Below are positions 24,220 to 30,476 of a stretch of DNA of 30,476 nucleotides, in pieces. The stretch's first letter is position 1. Every line of letters begins with the position of its first letter. The position numbers and the translations under genes were made by a program. A model generated the notes under the pieces. The model worked only from the letters and a program-made list of their open reading frames with translations. It was not told the origin of the DNA and did not search any database. Source of the DNA: DASZGI01 sp035938995 (GTDB lineage Bacteria > Actinomycetota > Actinomycetes > Streptomycetales > Catenulisporaceae); assembly GCF_035938995.1 (NCBI RefSeq), contig NZ_DASZGI010000321.1, positions 1 to 30,476 of the forward strand. Direction: 5' to 3'.

Positions 24220-24729
24220 TCAGTTCACGATGACGACCTGCACCTCGAAATGACCGTTCGCGCCGGTGCAGCGCATCGCCTCGCCGCAGTTGACCCGCGT
24301 CGCCTCGACTGAGGTCTGGCCGGTCGCGAGCGCCGTGAAGTCAGCGGTCTGGGTGCCGCAGCCCGAACCCAGCACCTGGTGACCCGCGCAGGTTCCGGGG
24401 GAGGGCGGCACGAAGGCGGTGGTGTCCAGCTTCAGCAACTGCGGCGCGGCCACCGGCTGGAACGTCCAGTACGCACTGTTAAGCGCGACGTGAACCGTGC
24501 CGCCGACGTGCAGCGTGATGGTCTTACCGCTGTCGGCGAAGGCGAGCTGCGCCGCGTACGGGGCTGCGCTGGAGCTGGTTGTCGCCGACGGCGAGTTGCC
24601 GGCCGCGGCGCTCGTCGCCGGCGACGGGGTCGCTGACGCGCAACCCGCTGCCGCCGCGAGCACGCATGACGTCATGAGGACTCCGAGGCGCGAGGCGCGG
24701 GCCCTTGGCTGCGCAGACATATGAGGCAT
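24220..24729 (-). CDS. Secreted lipoprotein, possible chagasin-like/immunoglobulin-like fold
   Basis: 169 residues. I chose the ATG at 24729 because AAGGAAG lies 8 bases upstream; a second ATG follows three codons later. The N-terminus has arginines, a hydrophobic stretch (LGVLMTSCVLAAAA) and a lipobox ending in AAGC, so the protein should be lipidated and anchored to the outer face of the membrane. A Ser/Thr/Ala/Pro-rich spacer follows. The C-terminal 110 residues read as beta strands (KTITLHVGGTVHVALN, YWTFQPV, GTQTADFTALATGQTSVEA, HFEVQVVIVN) with four cysteines (TCAGH, SGCG, VNCGE, RCTG). The GxTVxVxL...W opening recalls chagasin-type protease inhibitors, but key loops are not clear; treat as hypothetical. 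It is downstream of and convergent with the helicase gene. Confidence 0.82.
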   Translation of the reverse strand: MPHMSAQPRARASRLGVLMTSCVLAAAAGCASATPSPATSAAAGNSPSATTSSSAAPYAAQLAFADSGKTITLHVGGTVHVALNSAYWTFQPVAAPQLLKLDTTAFVPPSPGTCAGHQVLGSGCGTQTADFTALATGQTSVEATRVNCGEAMRCTGANGHFEVQVVIVN

Positions 24730-24854
24730 CACTCGATCTTCCTTATCCGAAAGAGGCCGGATCACTGCTTGGACGCTCCGCACGGCGCTCCCGTTCCTCA
24801 CTCTTTCGAGTGGTGCGCACGCGGCGATGCTGTGACCTACCGCCGGACGTTCGG

Positions 24855-26081
24855 TTAGCCGCGCCGCGAGGACGTGAGGATCCGCAGCACGGTCCGCGGA
24901 TGGATGCTGCCGAAGCCGAAGAGCAGGTTGACCCCGGCGTGCAGCACCCGCGGGTCATGTTGCAGGGCCCGCAGGATCGAGGTGGCCGGCCTCTGGTGAC
25001 GCATCATCTCGAGGTACAGCCGGCAGGAGAGGAAGTGCGCGCGGTAGCGGCGGCGGAAATCGCGCTCAAATCGGGTGAGCGCGGCGTTCAGGCGTCCGCT
25101 GTCGCCGACGTCGCCGGGCAGTGCGTCGATGAAGTCGGCCGCCGCCGTGACCGCGTACGCGATGCCCTCGCCGCTCACCGGATTGATCATCGAGGCGGCG
25201 TCTCCGAGCAGCGCGGCGCGCGGGTAGGTCAGCCGCGGCATTCCTCCGACGTGCGGAAGGTGGTGCGCGCGCTGGTCGTGGAGCTCGCCGAGGTCGATCC
25301 CGCGGGCCCGGGCCCGCTCGACGAAGGCCGCCAGAACGCTCTTCAGATCGTCGTCCCGGCGTTTGAGCTCGTCCACCAGCATGCCGACGCCGACGTTGAC
25401 CCGCCCGTCGTCCAGCGGGAAGAGCCAGCCGTAGCCCGGCAGAAGGTCGCTGCTGTAGTCGAGGACCAAGCGCTGTCCGATCCGCCCGCCGGGCAGGAAG
25501 TTGTCGCTCGACGCGTACGCGCGCAAGGCGATGCTCTGGTGGCGCGACCGGCGGGCCTTGTCGCCGGTCAGCGTCCTGCGCACGGCCGAGTAGGCGCCGT
25601 CGGCACCGATGACGAGGCGCGCGTCGACGTCGAACGTGGTGCCGTCGGAGCCGCGTAGCTCGACGCGCCTTAGTTCCGGCTCGCGCGTCATGCCGAGATA
25701 CCGTACGCCGGTGAGGTCCGCGGCTCCGGCGGAGACGGCGGCGCGGACGAGGTAGTTGTCGAAGTCGTATCTGGTGATGATGTGGCCGCACATCGGACGG
25801 CCGTCGATGGGCGGGATCACGCTGTCGAGCCGGCCGCCGTCCGGGGCGAAGACGGTCAGCTCGGTCACCGCGGGGTGGCGCTCGAAGACCGAGCCGAGGC
25901 CGAGCCGCCGCAATACCTGCACCGCGCCGGGGCCGATACCGTCGCCGCATGCCTTGTCGCGCGGGAACGTGCGCCGGTCCACGAGCGCCACGCTCAGCCC
26001 GCGCCGGGTGGCCGCGTACGCGGCGACGGCGCCGGCCGGACCCGCGCCCACCACGACGATGTCGAACGAGTCTCGCGCCAT
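24855..26081 (-). CDS. FAD-dependent oxidoreductase, geranylgeranyl reductase family
   Basis: 408 residues; the ATG at 26081 has only a weak ribosome site. The N-terminus has the dinucleotide-binding GxGxxG (VVVGAGPAGAVAA, about 10-22), then FPRDKACGDGIGPGAV, typical of the geranylgeranyl reductase/digeranylgeranylglycerophospholipid reductase group. The second FAD motif (VIGADGAYSAVRR) and the third (ALLGDAASMINPVSGEGIAYA) are present. It should reduce isoprenoid double bonds, most likely on polyprenyl quinones or lipids. In actinomycetes similar genes are often near menaquinone or respiratory genes; none is visible here. A link to prenylated phenazines is conceivable, but there is no prenyltransferase in the window. 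Confidence 0.9.
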   Translation of the reverse strand: MARDSFDIVVVGAGPAGAVAAYAATRRGLSVALVDRRTFPRDKACGDGIGPGAVQVLRRLGLGSVFERHPAVTELTVFAPDGGRLDSVIPPIDGRPMCGHIITRYDFDNYLVRAAVSAGAADLTGVRYLGMTREPELRRVELRGSDGTTFDVDARLVIGADGAYSAVRRTLTGDKARRSRHQSIALRAYASSDNFLPGGRIGQRLVLDYSSDLLPGYGWLFPLDDGRVNVGVGMLVDELKRRDDDLKSVLAAFVERARARGIDLGELHDQRAHHLPHVGGMPRLTYPRAALLGDAASMINPVSGEGIAYAVTAAADFIDALPGDVGDSGRLNAALTRFERDFRRRYRAHFLSCRLYLEMMRHQRPATSILRALQHDPRVLHAGVNLLFGFGSIHPRTVLRILTSSRRG

Positions 26082-26735
26082 GCCAGGTCTTGTGCTCCGA
26101 TAGCTCGCGATTCAGCGGCCGCGCCGGGATCGCGGTGCGACTCGGCGCCGGCTTCGCCGTGATCCGAAACTACCTCACCCGGGCGCGTGAGCGCGGACAT
26201 GCCGAGCGGCGCGCTCAGGTCGAGGTCGCAGGACAGGCTGGCGACGAAGATCGGGGTCCTCTTGGGCGGCTGCGCTGCGTCCCGCGCGGTCAGCGGACGG
26301 GCACGCGTGATCCGGTCGTCGCTCTGCGGGCCGGATTGCAGCCGGCGGCGCCCTAGGGCTAGCCCCGCCCGATCCCCACCGCGGATCTGTGATGCCTCGG
26401 GCGGAGCCCCGCTTGGCCACGACGGTCTGAGTCGGCTCCTCGGGATCGTCCGGGAGGATGGACGCAGGTCCGGCGCCAAGTGGACCTGCCCGGCGGGGTG
26501 CCGACTCAGAACCGTCGCGGCCCCACCATCAGTGATAAGGCACAGGCTGTTGTTTGACAGCAGGTGGGGATGTTCGGCGAACAACGCTGAACAAGCCGCC
26601 TGGGCGCATCGCAGCGGTCTGCCAATTGATCTCCGATGTGGGTATCGTTTCTGACAACGGAGTGCTGGAATCTTCGGGCAGAACACCTTTTTCGTCGTCG
26701 GCCGGGCCTGGTTCGTGTATTCAAATGGGGGATAC
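26082..26735. other. Long non-coding region between divergent flavoprotein and HTH genes
   Basis: About 650 bases without a believable gene: every open frame here lacks a start and ribosome site or overlaps a neighbour. From 26082 to 26419 I see nothing definite, apart from a minus-strand frame with high G/C third positions that may be a decayed gene end. From 26420 to 26569 there are extensive inverted repeats (see separate entry). From 26570 on, GC content falls toward the HTH gene, so its promoter is probably there. Confidence 0.45.
26420..26569 (+). ncRNA. Candidate structured RNA (three-way junction plus hairpin)
   Basis: A 17-base arm (26420-26436) pairs with 26500-26517 with a single bulged A. 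Enclosed are GCAGGTCC (26464-26471) with GGACCTGC (26482-26489) and TCCTC (26437-26441) with GAGGA (26454-26458), giving a three-way junction. Just downstream CCCCACC (26521-26527) pairs with GGTGGGG (26563-26569) around GCTGT/ACAGC (26546-26550 with 26557-26561). Strand is uncertain: plus would make it a leader element of the HTH gene at 26736, minus a leader of the flavoprotein gene. A free-standing small RNA or a small mobile element is also possible. No known RNA family recognised. Confidence 0.45.
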
Positions 26736-27698
26736 ATGCCACGCACTGAACAATCCCTAGACCCGCTGGACGGACCTCTCGCAGCGTTCGCATACGATTT
26801 GCGGGCTTTGCGGGAAAAGGCGGGTCACCTGCCCTACCGGGCGCTGGCCAGGCGCGCGGGATTCTCCGCGAGCACGCTGTCGGTGGCCGCCTCCGGGAAG
26901 GTACTGCCGTCGCTCGACGTCACTCTGGCATACGTGCAGGCTTGCGGCGGCGATCCGGAGCCATGGCGGGAGCGCTGGCAGACGCTGGTCGTGCAGCCGA
27001 CGCACGGTGACACCGCAGTCGCGCCCGTTCACGAAGAAAGCGAGGGCGCGCCGCCCTTGGTGCTTGAACGCGTCGCTTGGCAACTGCCTGACGTCACTGC
27101 CACGGTGCCGGCCGGCGGCGCGGCCAAGAATGCCAGGCGTGGCGTGCGGCGCCTATGCGCGACGCTGGCCGCTGCGGCGGTCACGTTCGTCGGATTCGTC
27201 CTGGCGACGGGCGCGATGGGAGCTCAAGCCGTGCCGTCGGCGCCGGCGCTCGCGAACGCCACCATCAGCCAACTCGGCGATCTTTACGGGGTCATCGTGC
27301 AAGGCGCCGGGCTTCACGCCGATGCCAGCGCCTCGGCGGACCTGCGGACTCAAGCCGACTGGCCCCGTGAGCGGGACTTCCTGATGTCGGCCGCGACCGT
27401 GCGGTGGCAGCAGGCCGAGCGCGTCTCCGGGCTGGACGTCTCGCAAATCCCCGACGGGACGCTGATGGCCAGGAAACTGCGCGAATCCTGGGCCAACCGC
27501 ACCATGGCGGACATGTTCTACGCCGAATATGTGGGCAGCCCGGGGGGATCCGCCTCCGAATCGGACACGGTCAGCGTTCTCGATGAGGCCCAAGCCTTTG
27601 ACAACGCCGCACAGGTGTCCGCGAGCGAAGCGGTCAGCCTATGGAACAGCCATGCTAGGGCGCTGGGCGTGCCACGGATCTCCGAGCATCTGCTCTAA
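26736..27698 (+). CDS. Membrane-anchored helix-turn-helix (XRE-like) protein
   Basis: 320 residues from the ATG at 26736, which has GGGGG close upstream; an in-frame GTG at 26715 is the alternative. Residues about 15-75 form an XRE-type DNA-binding domain (FAYDLRALREKAG, YRALARRAGFSASTLSVAASG, LPSLDVTLAYVQACGG). A linker of about 60 residues leads to one transmembrane helix (LCATLAAAAVTFVGFVLATGAMG, about 140-162) after a basic stretch (KNARRGVRR), so the N-terminus faces the cytoplasm. The C-terminal 155 residues would lie outside and are helical, with no domain I know. The layout suggests a one-component transmembrane regulator that senses an external signal; RodZ-like scaffold proteins have similar topology. 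Target genes unknown. Confidence 0.85.
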   Translation: MPRTEQSLDPLDGPLAAFAYDLRALREKAGHLPYRALARRAGFSASTLSVAASGKVLPSLDVTLAYVQACGGDPEPWRERWQTLVVQPTHGDTAVAPVHEESEGAPPLVLERVAWQLPDVTATVPAGGAAKNARRGVRRLCATLAAAAVTFVGFVLATGAMGAQAVPSAPALANATISQLGDLYGVIVQGAGLHADASASADLRTQADWPRERDFLMSAATVRWQQAERVSGLDVSQIPDGTLMARKLRESWANRTMADMFYAEYVGSPGGSASESDTVSVLDEAQAFDNAAQVSASEAVSLWNSHARALGVPRISEHLL

Positions 27699-27747
27699 CG
27701 CACTGCACCTGACGACATGCCGACAGTTCCCGGGTCGCGCACACGCC

Positions 27748-27803
27748 GGCGTATCGATACCGCTGTATTGACAACGCCGTATCGACAACGCTGCATCGAC
27801 ACC
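27748..27803. repeat. Four tandem 14-bp repeats
   Basis: Units at 27748-27761, 27762-27775, 27776-27789 and 27790-27803 follow the consensus GCYGTATCGACAMC; units 2 and 3 differ at two positions. A partial fifth (GCCGCAGCC) follows. They fill most of the gap between the convergent HTH and ABC permease genes. The period is not that of a coding repeat. Confidence 0.7.
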
Positions 27804-27813
27804 GCCGCAGCCG

Positions 27814-28680
27814 TCAGCCGTCGCGCTTGCCCCGCCAGCGGAACGTGCGCAGCGAGACGAGCAAGCCGCCGATGATCCAGGCGAGCAGGACCAGCGCGAC
27901 CTTGCCGTGCTCCCAGGAACCGGCGGCTTCCTGGGTTTGGAACGAATCCGGCAGGAACACCGAGCGGATGCCCTGGCACATCCACTTGAGCGGGAAGATC
28001 GCGCCGATCCCGCGCAGCACCGGACCGAGCTGGCCGAAGGTGAAGAAGACCCCGGAGATGAACTGGAGGATCAGGAACGGCGGCAGGACCACCGCGGAGG
28101 CCGAGCGCCCGTCCTTGGCCAGCCCGCCGAGCATGATGCCGAGCGTCGCGCACGTGCCGAGTCCGAGCACGAACACCCACGCCAGGGTGATCCAGCGGCC
28201 CGGCGTCGTCGGCAGGTGCAGGCTGAAGAAGACGGCGCTGACCCCCAGCAGGATCGCGAGCTGGATGAGCCCGGAGACGAGCGCGGACAGCAGTTTGCCG
28301 AGGAAGTACGAGACGCGCGGCATCGGCAGCCCGCGCAGCCGCTTGATCGTTTTGTCGGTGCGGTCGGTCGCGATGCCGATCGCGACGCCCTGGAAGCCCA
28401 CGGCCATGGTCCCGGTCGCCGCGATCCCGGCGGTGAAGTACTGCGAGTAGGGCACGTCCGTGTTCTGTACGTCCCCCTTGAAGATGGACCCGAAGATCAG
28501 CATCATGATCACCGGGTAGGCGAAGGTGAAGACGACCGCGTCGCGCTGCCGGAAATACTGGCGCAGCTCGATCCCGGCCCGGCTCATCCCGAGCGCCACG
28601 GCGGAGGGCAGCCGGCCGGCGTCGGCGGGGGCGACGGTCGGCGCGGTGACGGTAGCGGTGGTGGCCTGCGGCTCGCTCAC
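27814..28680 (-). CDS. ABC-2 type exporter permease
   Basis: 288 residues. The GTG start at 28680 overlaps the TGA of the upstream ATPase gene by 4 bases. After a cytoplasmic N-terminus rich in Ala/Thr/Pro there are six hydrophobic segments: VVFTFAYPVIMMLIFGSIF, FTAGIAATGTMAVGF, LLSALVSGLIQLAILLGV, ITLAWVFVLGLGTCATLGI, VVLPPFLILQFISGVFF and VALVLLAWIIGGLLVSL. The segments around LRGLPMPRVSYFLGKL and PLKWMCQGIRSVF are typical of DrrB/ABC-2 antibiotic-resistance permeases. It forms an exporter with the ATPase at 28677-29531. Export of a drug-like compound or lipid is expected; whether it serves the phenazine is unknown. Confidence 0.93.
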   Translation of the reverse strand: MSEPQATTATVTAPTVAPADAGRLPSAVALGMSRAGIELRQYFRQRDAVVFTFAYPVIMMLIFGSIFKGDVQNTDVPYSQYFTAGIAATGTMAVGFQGVAIGIATDRTDKTIKRLRGLPMPRVSYFLGKLLSALVSGLIQLAILLGVSAVFFSLHLPTTPGRWITLAWVFVLGLGTCATLGIMLGGLAKDGRSASAVVLPPFLILQFISGVFFTFGQLGPVLRGIGAIFPLKWMCQGIRSVFLPDSFQTQEAAGSWEHGKVALVLLAWIIGGLLVSLRTFRWRGKRDG

Positions 28681-29531
28681 GCGTCCTCCTCGATCAGTTG
28701 GAGGTAGACGTCTTCGAGGGTCGGGCGGGTCACCGTCAGGCCCGGGACCTCGCCGTCGTAGCGCGCGGCGAGTTCGGTGACGAACTTCGTCGGGGCGTCC
28801 GTCTCGACGGTCCGCGGTCCGTCCTGCGGGTCTGTCCAGCCGACCCGGACCGCGGCGAGATTGCGTCCGCCGAGCCTGCTGGGCTCGTCGACGGCGACGA
28901 TCCGCCCGCCCCTGATCACCGCGGCCCGGTCGGAGAGCTGCTCGGCCTCCTCCAGGTAGTGCGTAGTCAGCAGGATCGTGGTGCCCGCGGTGCGCAGCGA
29001 GCGCAGCAGCTCCCAGAACTGCCGCCGCGCCTCGGGGTCGAAGCCGGTGGTCGGCTCGTCGAGGAAGAGCACTTCAGGGTTCCCGACGATGCCGAGCGCC
29101 ACGTCGAGGCGGCGCCGCTGCCCGCCGGAGAGCGTCGAGGTGCGCGCGCGCTCCTTGCCGTCGAGGCCGACCAGCGCGATCACCTCGCCGACCGCCCTCG
29201 GCCGCGGGAAGTACCCGGCGAAGTGCCGGACGATCTCGCCGACGGTCAGCTCGTAGATGTCCGACGACTCCTGCATCACGATCCCGATTCGGGCGCGCCA
29301 CCGCCGCCCGGCGGTCTGCGGGTCCTCGCCCAGGACGCTCACGTCCCCGCCGTCGCGCTTCCGGTAGCCCTCGAGGATCTCCGTCGTGGTGGTCTTGCCC
29401 GCGCCGTTCGGGCCGAGCAGCGCGAATGTCTCCCCGCGATGCACCGTGAGGTCGAGGCCGTCCACCGCGACCGCGTCCCCGTACCGTTTGGTCAACCCGC
29501 GCACACGAATGACCGAGTCCCCCGCCGTCAT
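28677..29531 (-). CDS. ABC-2 type exporter ATP-binding protein (DrrA-like)
   Basis: 284 residues. I chose the ATG at 29531 (MTAGDSVIRVRGLTKRYGD), where ABC homology begins; the frame is open further upstream to about 29770, but that part is an unrelated relic. Walker A LLGPNGAGKTTT, Q-loop IGIVMQES, signature LSGGQRRRLD, Walker B VLFLDEPTTGFD, and H-loop TTHYLEEAE are all intact. The last 80 residues hold the C-terminal domain common in daunorubicin-type exporters (PTLEDVYLQL). The gene is coupled to the permease gene by a 4-base overlap. The ribosome site is weak. Confidence 0.94.
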   Translation of the reverse strand: MTAGDSVIRVRGLTKRYGDAVAVDGLDLTVHRGETFALLGPNGAGKTTTTEILEGYRKRDGGDVSVLGEDPQTAGRRWRARIGIVMQESSDIYELTVGEIVRHFAGYFPRPRAVGEVIALVGLDGKERARTSTLSGGQRRRLDVALGIVGNPEVLFLDEPTTGFDPEARRQFWELLRSLRTAGTTILLTTHYLEEAEQLSDRAAVIRGGRIVAVDEPSRLGGRNLAAVRVGWTDPQDGPRTVETDAPTKFVTELAARYDGEVPGLTVTRPTLEDVYLQLIEEDA

Positions 29532-29627
29532 GCCCAGTAGCCTGCCGCATCCCGCCTGCCAGCGCCACACGGACCGCGCCTTTCGCAGGAACAATCGAGC
29601 TGCGGCTGCACATCGGGTCGAGTTGGT

Positions 29628-29738
29628 CAGCCGCGTCGGCAGGAAGGCGAACAGGTCCGCGGTCAGGGTGTTGAGCTGGTCCCGGGTCGGGCCGAAGCCG
29701 TGGCCGGCGTGCGCGTCCAGGCGCAGCAGCACGGGCTT
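29628..29738 (-). pseudogene. Relic of the C-terminus of a prolyl oligopeptidase (S9A)
   Basis: The 37 codons read KPVLLRLDAHAGHGFG followed by about 20 residues ending TADLFAFLPTRL. This matches the very end of family S9A prolyl oligopeptidases, including the catalytic His in AGHG and the last helix with xDxxAFL. The rest of that enzyme (about 650 residues with the propeller and the Ser and Asp of the triad) is absent: 14 bases upstream is the stop of the LuxR-type gene. No stop follows, so the frame runs on into the ABC ATPase gene. It looks like a deletion scar. Confidence 0.65.
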
Positions 29739-29751
29739 CGCCGTGACCGCC

Positions 29752-30476
29752 TCACGTGGTCGAGGCGGTCGCGGGTATTGTGCCGCCGTGTTGGGCGAGG
29801 GCCCGCACGACCTCGACGCGTGAGTGTAGGTGCAGTTTGTTCAGGATGCTCGAGACGTGGGTTTGTACGGTGCGCCGGGACAGGTACAGCTCGGCCGCGA
29901 TATCGGGGTTGGACCATCCCTCGCCGACCAGTTGGGCGATGCGCGACTCGCTGGCCGTCAGCGCGCCCCAGCCGGAGGTCTCGCGCCGGTGTGCGCTGCG
30001 CGGGCCGCGGCGCACCCCGTGCGCCCGCAGGCGTGCGTCGGCGCGGCGCACGTCCCAGGCCGCGCCCAGCAGCCCGTACACCTGCGCCGCCTCGGTCAGG
30101 GCGGCGCGCGCCGGGGCGACCTCGCCGTTGGCTGCCAATCGCGCCGCGGCTTCCTCCAACGCGAAGGCGCGCGCGAACGGAATGCCCTGGGCGCGGGCGT
30201 CCTCGGCCACCGCCAGTAGCAGCGGCACGTCGTCGTCCAGCTGGCCGCGGCAGCATTGCGCGCTCAGCAGCCGGCGCGGCAGCGGTTCGACCCCCGCGTC
30301 CGCCTCCATACCTTCCGTCGCGGCCCGCGCGAGGCCCCGGTCCCCGGCGGCCAGGGCCATGCGCACCAGGTACGGCGTCTCCTCGTTGCGCTCGTCCCGG
30401 CGCAGCCCGGGCGGCATGCCCAGCCAGCTGGCCAGCAGCTCCAGCGCGCGGGCGGCGTCACCGTCGGCCTCGGCGG
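29752..30476 (-). CDS. LuxR-family transcriptional regulator (partial, N-terminus off the right edge)
   Basis: At least 240 residues are visible; the frame is open to the right edge, so the N-terminus is missing. The C-terminal 65 residues are a LuxR/FixJ-type helix-turn-helix: LTASESRIAQLVGEGWSNPDI, then AAELYLSRRTVQTHVSSIL and NKLHLHSRVEVVRAL. The preceding part is Ala/Arg/Leu-rich helical repeat (TPR-like: RAFALEEAAARLAANGEVAPA, RAALTEAAQVYGLLGAAWDVRRADARL). This fits the large LAL-type regulators with an N-terminal ATPase. It may control the ABC exporter downstream, from which it is separated by the prolyl oligopeptidase relic. Confidence 0.9.
   Translation of the reverse strand, partial: AEADGDAARALELLASWLGMPPGLRRDERNEETPYLVRMALAAGDRGLARAATEGMEADAGVEPLPRRLLSAQCCRGQLDDDVPLLLAVAEDARAQGIPFARAFALEEAAARLAANGEVAPARAALTEAAQVYGLLGAAWDVRRADARLRAHGVRRGPRSAHRRETSGWGALTASESRIAQLVGEGWSNPDIAAELYLSRRTVQTHVSSILNKLHLHSRVEVVRALAQHGGTIPATASTT

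Noticed and set aside
26163..26400. Minus-strand stretch with residues FVASLSCDLDL that recalls a RiPP leader peptide
   Set aside because: There is no start codon or ribosome site in frame, it runs into the flavoprotein gene, and no RiPP maturation enzyme is nearby; at most a decayed gene end.
26420..26517. tRNA or a small insertion element
   Set aside because: There is no acceptor/T-arm pattern of a tRNA; no target-site duplication is seen at the ends of the 17-bp inverted repeat and no transposase is present.
27748..27803. CRISPR array
   Set aside because: The repeats are 14 bp with no spacers and there are no cas genes.

Overview
The window is very GC-rich, with third codon positions almost all G or C. 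It carries a SARP/AfsR-type regulator, a LuxR-type regulator, long secreted proteins with YD repeats, and GTG starts with 4-base stop/start overlaps. This points to an actinomycete with secondary metabolism (a Streptomyces/Catenulispora-like organism); I cannot name the genus from the sequence. There are no rRNA, tRNA, CRISPR, transposase or integrase genes that I can see.

Left part (1-11.5 kb). A large AfsR-like SARP regulator runs off the left edge on the minus strand. Divergent from it are a small secreted protein with a ricin-lectin-like patch and, after a perfect 12-bp hairpin, a giant secreted RHS/YD-repeat protein of about 2,100 residues. Its C-terminal tip of about 260 residues I do not recognise. 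A two-gene ABC transporter follows on the same strand.

Centre (11.6-21.1 kb). A minus-strand run of genes is a phenazine biosynthesis locus. In order of transcription it reads phzB, a fused phzC-phzD gene, phzE, phzF, phzG, three small SnoaL/NTF2-like proteins (two of them a recent duplicate pair), a SAM methyltransferase and an MFS exporter. The core should convert chorismate, via ADIC (PhzE), DHHA (PhzD domain), isomerisation (PhzF), dimerising condensation (PhzB) and oxidation (PhzG), to a phenazine-carboxylic acid-type scaffold. The PhzC domain boosts chorismate supply. The downstream genes probably tailor and export the product. Notable points are the PhzC-PhzD fusion, a single phzA/B copy and the three extra NTF2-fold proteins.

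The 315-bp divergent region upstream of phzB holds three near-identical heptamers (ATACGTC/ATACGGC) at exact 11-bp period plus a fourth copy, the classical layout of a SARP binding site. The same heptamer also occurs, in both orientations, just upstream of the SARP gene at the left edge. This suggests, but does not prove, that this regulator controls the phenazine genes.

Right part (21.4-30.5 kb). Divergent from phzB is a 926-residue DEAH-type helicase with a large insertion and an unassigned C-terminal third. Then come a small lipoprotein, a geranylgeranyl-reductase-family flavoprotein, and a 650-bp non-coding stretch containing a strikingly base-paired region (17-bp closing stem around two hairpins, followed by another hairpin). 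Beyond that lie a membrane-anchored helix-turn-helix protein, four 14-bp tandem repeats, an ABC-2 drug-exporter pair, a relic of the C-terminus of a prolyl oligopeptidase, and the C-terminal part of a LuxR-family regulator that runs off the right edge.
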